From the IMG/VR virus record IMGVR_UViG_3300020166_000106, positions 1-25,135 of that record: a stretch of DNA of 25,135 bases, one strand, 5' to 3'. Within the stretch, counting starts at the first letter, position 1. Each line of letters begins with the position of its first letter. The notes beneath the pieces were generated by a model, which was not told where the DNA came from, did not search any database, and was given only the letters and a program-made list of their open reading frames with translations. Both the position numbers and the translations under genes were made by a program. Origin of the DNA: a virus. Of this stretch, positions 14,907 through 22,794 are shown piece by piece.

Positions 14907-15512
14907 TTATGTTATAGGACATGAACCTTTTGAACAAAGAATTTCATGTATTACTTTATTAACATTTGTATAATCATATGTGATTATATTTTTTCCTTCA
15001 TTTAAGGTATGCATAAAAGAACCAGGATTTGATGGGGTTGAAACAAAATCCCAACATAATAATTCAAAATCATCTTGTACTTCCATTACACCACCTTTAT
15101 CTTCTAAAGAACCCATACCACGAGAAGACACACCTACGGTAACTCCACTTTTAATTAGTTCTTTAAGAATATTTCCTGAAGGAGTAGGTAAAATTTCTAT
15201 CTTACCTATACAATTATCACCATCCCACCAATATTCGGATATTAAATGTGATACGTTTTTTAAATTGATAACAGTTGATTCTGGGTGGTCAAGTTCTCCC
15301 ATTGAACGTCTTTGTTCAATTAATTCAGAATATTTGTCCATTTCTCTATCCCACAGACCTTTTGAGTAGTAACGACCATTTCCGTTTTTTACTTCAGCCG
15401 TAGCTAAAATACCTTCTACCATTAAATTTCCACTCTCCTTATTAACATTTTCAGTTAATTGGGAGGGGGAGATTTTTACAGTATGAGTTTCTATTAATAG
15501 CTTTTTGCTCAT
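14907..15512 (-). CDS. 21: Prohead core protease, T4 gp21-like
   Basis: A 201-residue serine protease of the gp21 type (MEROPS S80; 212 residues in T4). It processes scaffold, core and capsid proteins during head maturation. The His of GELDHPE (His76) and a Ser in GVTVGVSSRGMG (Ser129 or 130) fit the catalytic His and Ser motifs. WDFVSTPSNPGS (154-165) contains the conserved segment near the acidic residue. The N-terminal sequence NGNGRYYSKGLWDREM is also typical. The length is normal and the motifs are intact. The C-terminus ends in a Cys-containing tail (ILCSKGSCPIT), perhaps a self-cleaved end. It is directly upstream of the scaffold gene and 3 bp downstream of a putative core gene. Confidence 0.93.
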   Translation of the reverse strand: MSKKLLIETHTVKISPSQLTENVNKESGNLMVEGILATAEVKNGNGRYYSKGLWDREMDKYSELIEQRRSMGELDHPESTVINLKNVSHLISEYWWDGDNCIGKIEILPTPSGNILKELIKSGVTVGVSSRGMGSLEDKGGVMEVQDDFELLCWDFVSTPSNPGSFMHTLNEGKNIITYDYTNVNKVIHEILCSKGSCPIT

Positions 15513-15515
15513 GTT

Positions 15516-16826
15516 CTATTTGTTTACAGCATAAGCAGAAACTGATTGTCCTACTTGTTTAGGATCTCTTTCACCTGCAGCACCACGAGTTGGGTTATTT
15601 TTTTCATTCCAACTTACCTCATCCATTTCATCTACCATTTCTTTTTTGGAATATTTTGATCCACAAGATTTTTCATAGATTCTTTCCATTTTCATTTTCT
15701 TTCTTTCCAAATCTTTGATTTCTCTCTGCATTTGTTTCATTTTCGTCTTGTCAATTAATTCACTAAGATTTTCATCTTCTTGGATTGAACTAACTCTATC
15801 TACTTTTTCTTGAATATGATCATGTAAGAAGTCTAATTGAGCTTCCATTTTTACTTTTTCAGCTTCTTTTCCTATTTCCGCTAATTTACTATCTATAGAT
15901 TCTTTTTTCACTTTTTTCTTTTTATCTTTAGCTGCTTGTTTCATTGATTCTTTTTTATCTCCGTCTCCGTCGATATCTGCAAAATCAGGTTTTGCAGCTT
16001 CTGATGTAGTATCTGAATAAGATACTGCTGTACCTTCATCTTCCATTTCATCCATTGGTAATTTTTTCTCTTCTTCTTTTTCAGCCATCATCTGACGAAT
16101 AATATTTCCTGATTGTGCTGCTAATGAGTTTGGATTACCTGATGTTACTACTTGTCCAAATGCCTCTAAAACTAATTCTTTAGATTCTTTTACTAATTCC
16201 ATAGAATCACCACCATCTTTTAATTTAGTACTAAATCCACTACCACCATAACTTTCGCCATCGTTTTGTTGTTGTTTTCCTTCTTTATATCCTAAACCTT
16301 GAACTCCAAATTGTCCTTCTTTTACATAATGTAATGGGTCTTTAGCTAAGTTTTTAACAGCTAATTCCATTGCTTCATCTAAAGATAATTCTTTATTGTA
16401 GTTAATTTCTAATTGAACACCACTTAATACTTCTTGAGCATTAACATTATTAATATTCTCTACTTTAGGATCGTAGTCATAATTATGGGAATCAATATTT
16501 TCTACACCATCTGATATTTTGTATGACCCAGCTAATTTGCTATCCATTTCATACTTTAATTTAGAATCAGCTTTAACTTTTTCGTCTTGTTCTTTAGAAT
16601 TATATTTAACTTTATCTTCATTATTTACAATAGGCTCTAATGTACCACCTTCTGCTAAGAAATTTTCAAATTTAGTCCAGAATGGGTCTTTAGCACTTGC
16701 CTCAATAGTATTAATTGGTTTTAAAGTTACTATTTGACCTAATTCTTCATTAATTAGTTCTTTATCTTTTTTAGAACTAAATTCTTTTGAAAGTTGTTTG
16801 AATAATTGATTTGGTGTTTGTTTCAT
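15516..16826 (-). CDS. Putative prohead core or accessory head protein
   Basis: A 436-residue, highly charged protein I cannot assign to a named family. Residues 1-30 look helical (PNQLFKQLSKEFSSKKDK). FADIDGDGDKKESMKQAAKD (about 287-306) is a Ca-binding-like acidic loop followed by a Lys-rich helix, seen in several core proteins of T4-like marine phages. A long coiled coil follows (about 305-390), and the C-terminus has a Gly/Arg-rich motif (NNPTRGAAGERDP). Its place just before the protease gene is where T4 carries its small core proteins gp67 and gp68, so a prohead-core role is likely. It is about three to five times larger than those. No membrane segment. Assignment by position and composition only. 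Confidence 0.6.
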   Translation of the reverse strand: MKQTPNQLFKQLSKEFSSKKDKELINEELGQIVTLKPINTIEASAKDPFWTKFENFLAEGGTLEPIVNNEDKVKYNSKEQDEKVKADSKLKYEMDSKLAGSYKISDGVENIDSHNYDYDPKVENINNVNAQEVLSGVQLEINYNKELSLDEAMELAVKNLAKDPLHYVKEGQFGVQGLGYKEGKQQQNDGESYGGSGFSTKLKDGGDSMELVKESKELVLEAFGQVVTSGNPNSLAAQSGNIIRQMMAEKEEEKKLPMDEMEDEGTAVSYSDTTSEAAKPDFADIDGDGDKKESMKQAAKDKKKKVKKESIDSKLAEIGKEAEKVKMEAQLDFLHDHIQEKVDRVSSIQEDENLSELIDKTKMKQMQREIKDLERKKMKMERIYEKSCGSKYSKKEMVDEMDEVSWNEKNNPTRGAAGERDPKQVGQSVSAYAVNK

Positions 16827-16830
16827 AATG

Positions 16831-17067
16831 TTATTTATCTAGTAATATTTCAATATCTTTTATATAGTCTCCTATTATGTCTGTAGGTTTTATTACAGCA
16901 AAAGTATTAGGTTGTTCTCTGTAAGCTTTTATAGTTTCTATTTTTGCTAAACGTAATAATTTTTTTACTACATCTAATCTATTTTCTAAAACATCAAAAG
17001 CTTCAATACGTTCTTTTTGGTATTGTGCTGCTTTAGATTCTTGTTCATTAATACTTCGGTTATACAT
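16831..17067 (-). CDS. Small unknown helical protein, head module
   Basis: A 78-residue protein with Gln/Glu/Lys-rich helices (EQESKAAQYQKERIEAFDVLENRLDVVKKLLRLAKIE) and a short C-terminal helix (DIIGDYIKDIEILLD). No recognised domain. It starts 1 bp after the stop of the preceding gene and ends 4 bp before the next, so it is embedded in the head operon. Size and charge fit a small core protein similar in role to T4 gp67 or gp68, but no residue-level similarity is claimed. Confidence 0.6.
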   Translation of the reverse strand: MYNRSINEQESKAAQYQKERIEAFDVLENRLDVVKKLLRLAKIETIKAYREQPNTFAVIKPTDIIGDYIKDIEILLDK

Positions 17068-17068
17068 A

Positions 17069-17719
17069 TTAATAAAGTTTTTTAACTATCATTCCTGCTC
17101 CCTTTTGTACATAAGTACCATCTTTATTTTTAGGAACTAATTTATATTTAAATTGTTTTGTATAAGCGCTATTAGTGACTCCATCAGGACCTGCTTTGGG
17201 GCCAGGACCTAAATCTGCTCCATCACCTAATTTACCCTCACCCATTGTATAACCTAAAGAACTTACCATACCCGATGGCATTTTCATTTTATATTTAGAT
17301 TTTTTATTTTTTTTCTTTTTACCTGGTTGTAATTTTTTTCTTACAAAAGCATATGGTGTATTATAAGCACCTGCGGCACCAGAGGTTGAAATTTCATCTA
17401 CATCTTCTTCTCTGATTGCTTTTTTATAATCGGAAGGGTAATTATTTCTAACATGAGTACGAATTACATTTCTTAATTGTTTTGCCTGTTCGTATATGTC
17501 TAAGAATTTTTTATCATCTTTAGCTTTTTGATATACACCTTTTGCTGTAGATGCTAATTCCATAGAATCTTCAACTAGCTTAGATAAATTAGGAACATAA
17601 TCAATAGACCAGGATATAGCACCAGTTTCGGGATCTTTATCTGTAACTACAGATTTTACACCTCCAGTAACCTTAGTATCACCTACCTCTATTTCTTTAA
17701 GTTTATATTTGTACGCCAT
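17069..17719 (-). CDS. Unknown conserved-type protein of the head module
   Basis: A 216-residue protein. It contains VDEISTSGAAGAYNTPYAF, a motif I associate with head-module proteins of marine T4-like phages, followed by a very basic stretch (KKLQPGKKKKNKKSKYKMK) that may bind DNA or the acidic scaffold. The N-terminal half is helical (LVEDSMELASTAKGVYQKAKDDKKFL). The C-terminus is Gly/Lys-rich. It overlaps the preceding gene by 17 bp and is followed after 1 bp by the next. It probably belongs to the prohead core. Function unknown. Confidence 0.6.
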   Translation of the reverse strand: MAYKYKLKEIEVGDTKVTGGVKSVVTDKDPETGAISWSIDYVPNLSKLVEDSMELASTAKGVYQKAKDDKKFLDIYEQAKQLRNVIRTHVRNNYPSDYKKAIREEDVDEISTSGAAGAYNTPYAFVRKKLQPGKKKKNKKSKYKMKMPSGMVSSLGYTMGEGKLGDGADLGPGPKAGPDGVTNSAYTKQFKYKLVPKNKDGTYVQKGAGMIVKKLY

Positions 17720-18566
17720 TTGCTATTTGTATTTCGTTTACTAATTGGTAATAACGTAACAAATCAACTAAATTATTATCTCCAACTTTATCTGTTTTCT
17801 TTAATTCAGTTAAAAATTTAGCTACTTCAGTAATTTTAACTTTTGTAGCTTTATCTTTAATATTTTTTGTTTCTTTAACTAAAATACTTTTTAATTCATT
17901 AATTTTAACATTGTAGAAATTTCTTAAATCTGGTGTTGAATCTACTGAATTAATGTATTCTTTAAGTACTTGTTTTTGATCATTAGTTAATATGTCGTAC
18001 TTATTATTAAACTTTTCTAATAATACCTTATAAGTAAGAGTTCTTATATCACTATCATATGTAGAAAATTCTTCAATTACTGTTTGTTTTGAATCTTGAG
18101 TAACTTCCTTTTTAGTTAAATGTTCTAATAAAGTTACTTTATTATCTACTAATTGTGTTGGGTTAGATATAGACTTTGAATTAACATTTTCTACTAAAGT
18201 GTATAAAGCCGCTAATTCTTTATAATTTGTTATTTTAGAACCAAAAAAGGATTCTAGATTATAATGTTTTTTAATTTCATTAATCAAATTATATTTTTGT
18301 TTTTTTAAAGACTTTCTATTAAACTTAGTAGAGGCCTCTAATATAGTATCAATTACTAATGTAGCCCTACCCTCAGTTACTACTTTAGATTTAAGTATAG
18401 ATTCATATAATTTATACTCTTTACCTAAAGAAGTATTTACGAAATATTCTTTTAAAATATCTATAGCTGGTGAATTACCACCTTTAAGTGTGTCAGCGGT
18501 GATTTGGCGTACTAACAGTTCAAATAATATGCCTGTGTTTTTGTACTTTGAGTGTTTAATTTTCAT
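17703..18566 (-). CDS. Unknown conserved-type protein downstream of portal
   Basis: A 287-residue protein rich in Lys, Leu and Asn, all helical by appearance. The N-terminal KYKNTGILFELLVRQITAD is a distinctive opening that I recall from uncharacterised proteins next to the portal in marine T4-like phages. There is no catalytic motif, membrane segment or signal peptide. The frame also allows a TTG one codon upstream (18569), but the ATG at 18566-18564 is chosen. A promoter-like motif lies 10 nt upstream of it. It overlaps the next gene by 17 bp. A head-assembly role is likely from context, possibly core or portal-associated. Unknown otherwise. Confidence 0.65.
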   Translation of the reverse strand: MKIKHSKYKNTGILFELLVRQITADTLKGGNSPAIDILKEYFVNTSLGKEYKLYESILKSKVVTEGRATLVIDTILEASTKFNRKSLKKQKYNLINEIKKHYNLESFFGSKITNYKELAALYTLVENVNSKSISNPTQLVDNKVTLLEHLTKKEVTQDSKQTVIEEFSTYDSDIRTLTYKVLLEKFNNKYDILTNDQKQVLKEYINSVDSTPDLRNFYNVKINELKSILVKETKNIKDKATKVKITEVAKFLTELKKTDKVGDNNLVDLLRYYQLVNEIQIANGVQI

Positions 18567-18576
18567 CAAGAATATA

Positions 18577-18591
18577 TTTATTTATAAATAT
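18577..18591 (-). promoter_or_regulatory. Promoter-like motif downstream of portal gene
   Basis: The coding strand reads ATATTTATAAATAAA. The core is exact and the A-tract slightly changed. It is 10 nt before the ATG at 18566. Confidence 0.5.
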
Positions 18592-18601
18592 GTGGAGTAT
18601 T

Positions 18602-20524
18602 TTACTTCTTTAATTGTTTTTCATCTAATAATGAAGAATCGTCTTTATCCTCTTCAAATATTAATACCTTTTTATCTAAATCCTTAAACATATTTAAATT
18701 TTTCATATATGAAGACCGAGCACTTTCTAAAGCTAATGGACTTCCTCCTTTGAATTTATTTTTAATACTATTAGAATCATTTTTATCTGTATCTTTCATA
18801 CGTTTAACTCCTAATCTATCTTTCCCAAAATTATCACCTTGTGTATTACGTTTTACATTAGTATCTTTTGGTCTACCTAATTTAGGATCATCAGCTGCAT
18901 ATTCTTCTGGTTTTGGTACTGCTCCTGGGTTAGTGTACATTCTACCACTTCCATATAATGAGGCTAAATCATGAGGTGTACCATATGATTTACCAGTTTC
19001 AACAGGATCATTTCCTTCTGCTTCTATTTGTGCCATTCTAAACTTACGTTTAGCATCTTCTCTAGATAAATCTCTATATTCATCATATTGGTCTTCGCTA
19101 AAATGGTAAACATGATCATAAATCCAATCAGAGGGTACTAAACCTTGTTCTAATAAAGTACCAGCTAATTCGGTTTTAGATTTAAGTAATTCAATTTTTT
19201 CTTGTTCTAAGATAATAGAAGGACTAGACATTTCTAAAGTAAAATTAGTTAATGTTTCATCAGTATATCCTTGGGTATATAAATGAACTAATGCAATTTT
19301 ATTTAATTCAGAAACTAATATTCTTTGTATTCTTTCAATTGTGCGTGCAAATCTAATATCTTGTTGTGCTAGTGTAGCTTTACCTTCAACTCCTTCTTCG
19401 TATCCTAAGAAAGCTTTTGGAATTTTAAGTGCGGCAAATAATTTACCTCTTAAATATTCAACATCGGCAATCCCATCATATTGTAATCCTGGTGTGGTTT
19501 CTATTTTAGTTGTTTGGTCATTACCACGAACAGGGATATAAAAATCTTCCAACATATTTTGCATGTTGTATTTAAGGTTGTATTCTCCTGTTTTATTATC
19601 TTGGAAAGGTGTACGTTTTAAATTACCAATTGTTTTTTGCATAAATGCATCTATTTCATTTGGTGGGATAGAACCAACATTCATATAAAATATACGTTTT
19701 TCTGGGGCACGAGCAATTCTATGAATTAACATTGCATCTTCCATTAAAACATATTGTTTATATAATTTACGAGCGGGTTCAATATAAGCCCTACCATAAG
19801 GTAAATAATTAACATCTGAAAGAAGTCTAAAGTGAGCCATTTCATAATTGTCAAAGAAAATACCTTGTTCATCGTTTAAATTCCCAGCGGTTGAACCTGG
19901 TACAGGATACATACCTGAACTTAGATTATCCATTCCATCAGGAGCGTATCTAAACCTAATAGCAGAAGGATTCTGTGGGTTATAACCTTCTTGTCTTTCT
20001 ATGTGATAAGCAGTATAAGGAATTACATTGTAAACCCCATACTTTTCAGCAATTTCTAATTTTAAGAAAAAATCACCATATTTACACATTTGTCTAACCC
20101 ACATCCATAAGTTAAACTCAACATTTAATACATCGTAAAATAGGTTATACAACAATTTCTGGATATCTTCATTAGCACTTCTAATTTGAAGTACTTCACC
20201 CATATCATTTTTTAAAGTTGATTCATCTGCTAAGACATCAAGAGCAGATGCTATAATAGCATCATTATCCATTAAATCATATTCAGAATATAATTGAGGT
20301 CTTAAATATTGGTAATTCATATTGAATTGAGCACCATATAAAGAAGAAGGGCTTGTAGAAAAAACCCTATTATATCTATCCATTAATGAATTAGTTTCTA
20401 ATTCACCTGTAGATTGTATTTTAGCACTATCAATTACTTTTATTTGGTTTCCACCTACATTTCTTATTACTACGTCAGTAGAAAATAATCTTTTTAGTCT
20501 TGAAAATACGCTTTTATCAGCCAT
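18602..20524 (-). CDS. 20: Portal vertex protein, T4 gp20-like
   Basis: A 640-residue portal (524 in T4) that forms the dodecameric ring at one head vertex, nucleates prohead assembly and serves as the DNA channel docking the gp17 motor. The segments YSEYDLMDNDAIIASALDVLADEST and FNLWMWVRQMCKYGDFFLKL are typical of gp20. Others are the wing/crown region GRAYIEPARKLYKQYVLMEDAMLIHRI, and the channel-helix area with GKATLAQQDIRFARTIERIQ. The C-terminal 120 residues are polar and low in complexity and account for the greater length. A promoter-like motif lies 10 nt before the ATG. It follows the terminase with 27 bp between, without sheath or tube genes. Confidence 0.93.
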   Translation of the reverse strand: MADKSVFSRLKRLFSTDVVIRNVGGNQIKVIDSAKIQSTGELETNSLMDRYNRVFSTSPSSLYGAQFNMNYQYLRPQLYSEYDLMDNDAIIASALDVLADESTLKNDMGEVLQIRSANEDIQKLLYNLFYDVLNVEFNLWMWVRQMCKYGDFFLKLEIAEKYGVYNVIPYTAYHIERQEGYNPQNPSAIRFRYAPDGMDNLSSGMYPVPGSTAGNLNDEQGIFFDNYEMAHFRLLSDVNYLPYGRAYIEPARKLYKQYVLMEDAMLIHRIARAPEKRIFYMNVGSIPPNEIDAFMQKTIGNLKRTPFQDNKTGEYNLKYNMQNMLEDFYIPVRGNDQTTKIETTPGLQYDGIADVEYLRGKLFAALKIPKAFLGYEEGVEGKATLAQQDIRFARTIERIQRILVSELNKIALVHLYTQGYTDETLTNFTLEMSSPSIILEQEKIELLKSKTELAGTLLEQGLVPSDWIYDHVYHFSEDQYDEYRDLSREDAKRKFRMAQIEAEGNDPVETGKSYGTPHDLASLYGSGRMYTNPGAVPKPEEYAADDPKLGRPKDTNVKRNTQGDNFGKDRLGVKRMKDTDKNDSNSIKNKFKGGSPLALESARSSYMKNLNMFKDLDKKVLIFEEDKDDSSLLDEKQLKK

Positions 20525-20534
20525 AGTATGTTAT

Positions 20535-20549
20535 TATTGTTATAAATAT
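20535..20549 (-). promoter_or_regulatory. Promoter-like motif upstream of portal gene
   Basis: The coding strand reads ATATTTATAACAATA, with an exact core. It is 10 nt before the portal ATG at 20524 and 2 nt after the terminase stop. Confidence 0.55.
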
Positions 20550-20551
20550 TA

Positions 20552-22123
20552 TTAAAGAAGCCATTTAATGTCTTCCTTACCATCGGGTGTGTTTATGTGA
20601 TAGGGATTATCTGAGCCTTGTGAAAAACCATATCCACCTTGGTACGAAGTCCTATCTACAGACATATTACCTAAAGCATTTTTAGTTGCTTGTAGTCCTT
20701 GTTGTCTTAATTTTAGCGCTGTATCTCTAATATACATAGCTATACCAAAGGACATTACTAAATCATCATTATACCCACTTTGAGCTTCTGCCCTATTATT
20801 TTTCCATATAAAGGTTTTCATTTCTTCTAGCAATCTTTTTGATTGTATTGTTACTCCTTTATCACTAATATATTCCTGAAATTTACCTATTACCATAGGT
20901 CTAGTTCTAGAAGACATTGTAAAACCGGCTACCATTTTTGAATGGTCCTGGTATTTGTCAAAATACGAACTAGCATTTGGGGAATCACTCTTTTGTGAAT
21001 AGTAAAGGTTAGGATATTGTCTATCTAAAGCAACTTGTATTGTTGCCCAACCTATATTAGCATTCTCTATTACTAACATTGCTTCATTATATTCAGTAGC
21101 TAAACCAACTAATAAATGCCCGTATTCTTTTGTACCTAATTGTCCTTTATATTCAGCAACTTGTACATTATTGGCTACATCAATTACATGACATGCGGAA
21201 TAATCTTTTCCATCTCCACGAGCAACGTCTGCTACTACCACATAATCTCTTGTGTAATCAGGTGATTCCCAAACCCATAAGTTTTGGTCTGCTCCTCTTC
21301 TTTCCATAGGATCTTTTATATAAGTTTTTTCATAAAAGTCTATATATTCAGGATAAAATACAATATCACCAGAGGTACTAAAATCACAATCACATTCTTG
21401 TGCAGCCATTCTAGGATCACCTAATAATTCATCTTGTGTATCCCTCCATTTTTGATCTCTTTCTGGGTGGACATACCAGGGGAGTTTTATAGGTAAAAAT
21501 TGATTTTCTCTATTTTCTGCTCTAACCCATGTTTGATGAAACCAATTTCCAGTACCATAAGGGGTAGATAATGCTATACAACCACCACCAGTTGCTAATG
21601 TTTGTTGTGCTGAGGCCCATATTTCTCCAATATTATCAATAAAAGCTGCCTCATCAATTAGTAGTAAAGATACTGCTTCGGATCTACCTGCATCACTTGA
21701 AGCCGATGTTGCTTTAATTTGTGATCCATTTGCTAATCGTAAAGTTAATTTATTATTTTCAGGAGCATCTATTTTAAGCCATGAAGGTAAGTTTTCATAC
21801 ATGAATTTTACCTTTGTTACCATGTTTTTAGCTGTTTCTTGCTTAGTTGCAATACAAAGAATATTTTTATCCTTATGGAATGTCATTAACCACAATGAAT
21901 AACCAGCACCTAAAGTAGATATACCTAACTGTCTAGATTTTAATACTACACTATAGGGATTTTCTTGAAATAACGTTAATACTTTTTCTTGGAATGGGTA
22001 TAGATTAAACTGTATACGCCCACGTTGTGGGTGCTGTATATAACAGTATTTACGCATAAAGTGTACTGGGTCTTGAGCACATTTTAAGTATTCTTGGCGT
22101 ATTACTTTTTTTAAATCAGACAT
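20552..22123 (-). CDS. 17: Terminase large subunit, T4 gp17-like packaging motor
   Basis: A 523-residue ATPase-nuclease that cuts concatemeric DNA and pumps it through the portal. Seen in order: Walker A-type SRQLGIST (63-70), Walker B LLLIDEAAF (153-161; Asp157, Glu158), coupling motif STPYGTGNW (186-194), then an RNase H-fold nuclease with Asp299 in VVVADVARGDGKDYSA, Glu353 in LVIENANIG, and Asp453/454 in GYNDDLVMS. All key residues are present. It is slightly shorter than T4 gp17 (610). The gene begins 1 bp after the stop of the spanin-like gene. No small terminase (gp16) was recognised in the window. Confidence 0.96.
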   Translation of the reverse strand: MSDLKKVIRQEYLKCAQDPVHFMRKYCYIQHPQRGRIQFNLYPFQEKVLTLFQENPYSVVLKSRQLGISTLGAGYSLWLMTFHKDKNILCIATKQETAKNMVTKVKFMYENLPSWLKIDAPENNKLTLRLANGSQIKATSASSDAGRSEAVSLLLIDEAAFIDNIGEIWASAQQTLATGGGCIALSTPYGTGNWFHQTWVRAENRENQFLPIKLPWYVHPERDQKWRDTQDELLGDPRMAAQECDCDFSTSGDIVFYPEYIDFYEKTYIKDPMERRGADQNLWVWESPDYTRDYVVVADVARGDGKDYSACHVIDVANNVQVAEYKGQLGTKEYGHLLVGLATEYNEAMLVIENANIGWATIQVALDRQYPNLYYSQKSDSPNASSYFDKYQDHSKMVAGFTMSSRTRPMVIGKFQEYISDKGVTIQSKRLLEEMKTFIWKNNRAEAQSGYNDDLVMSFGIAMYIRDTALKLRQQGLQATKNALGNMSVDRTSYQGGYGFSQGSDNPYHINTPDGKEDIKWLL

Positions 22124-22124
22124 A

Positions 22125-22529
22125 CTATTTTACTAAAAGTACAGCAGCTAATACTGCTACTACTCCAGCCCCTGCTGTTAATTTATTTTTAAACTTTTGT
22201 TTTTTTACTTCAAGTTTTAACTTTTCATTTAACTGTTGGGAAAGTATAAGTTGTGACCCCTTTGTATCTAATATAGAATTAAAATTATTGATTTGAAAAT
22301 TAAGGTTATTAATAACACTATCTTTTAATATAATTTTATTTTTTAATAAAGAGTACTTTGTATTGATTAAACTTAATTCTTGTTTAAAACTATCTCCAGT
22401 TATTAAATCCTTAATTACTAGTCTGACTATTGGTTTTTTTAATTGAATCGAAGTACTGTCTATAACGTTCTGTGAAAAACCGTTCAAGCTCATCATCCCC
22501 AAAAGAATCAACATTATTAACTTTCTCAT
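22125..22529 (-). CDS. Exported coiled-coil protein with C-terminal membrane anchor, spanin-like
   Basis: A 134-residue protein. Residues 1-20 (MRKLIMLILLGMMSLNGFSQ) form a clear signal peptide ending in a Bacteroidetes-like GFSQ. No Cys lipobox is present. The segment KPIVRLVIKDLITGDSFKQEL is followed by a coiled coil (about 50-112) and a C-terminal hydrophobic stretch GAGVVAVLAAVLLV (120-133). Its start lies 119 bp inside the preceding gene in another frame, as in Rz/Rz1 spanin pairs of lambda. The layout, with ends near both membranes and a coiled coil between, fits a fusion-spanin role in lysis, but the missing lipobox means this is inference. It could also be a Bacteroidetes-specific envelope protein. 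A later Met (M12 or M13) would destroy the signal peptide, so the first Met is chosen. Confidence 0.7.
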   Translation of the reverse strand: MRKLIMLILLGMMSLNGFSQNVIDSTSIQLKKPIVRLVIKDLITGDSFKQELSLINTKYSLLKNKIILKDSVINNLNFQINNFNSILDTKGSQLILSQQLNEKLKLEVKKQKFKNKLTAGAGVVAVLAAVLLVK

Positions 22530-22794
22530 TTGTTTGTCTTTTTAATATAACTATTTTATTATCTTGTTTACTAATTTCTTGGTCTAATTTTGTTATTTGA
22601 CCATTTAAGGTATCAATTTCCAAGGTTAATTCTTCATTTATGTTATGTAAAGAATTAATTTTATTTTCTAATGCCTCTATTTTACTATTATACTCATTGA
22701 TATATTCATCTTCATTTGAAGAGTACATATTAATTAGGTAGTAAGCACCAAAAAATACTATAGCAATATATAAAAACCTTTCCTTAGATGACAT
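22411..22794 (-). CDS. Membrane-anchored coiled-coil protein, i-spanin-like
   Basis: A 127-residue protein with an N-terminal transmembrane helix (RFLYIAIVFFGAYYLINMY, 6-24), then a charged coiled coil (about 28-95: KIEALENKINSLHNINEEL, DTLNGQITKLDQEI) and a C-terminal DDELERFFTERYRQYFDS. The topology, with a short cytoplasmic N-terminus and a long periplasmic coiled coil, is that of inner-membrane spanins such as lambda Rz. Its 3' end overlaps the next exported protein gene by 119 bp out of frame, which supports a spanin pair. The start overlaps the stop of the upstream gene (TAATG). Lysis function is inferred. No endolysin or holin is visible next to it. Confidence 0.7.
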   Translation of the reverse strand: MSSKERFLYIAIVFFGAYYLINMYSSNEDEYINEYNSKIEALENKINSLHNINEELTLEIDTLNGQITKLDQEISKQDNKIVILKRQTNEKVNNVDSFGDDELERFFTERYRQYFDSIKKTNSQTSN

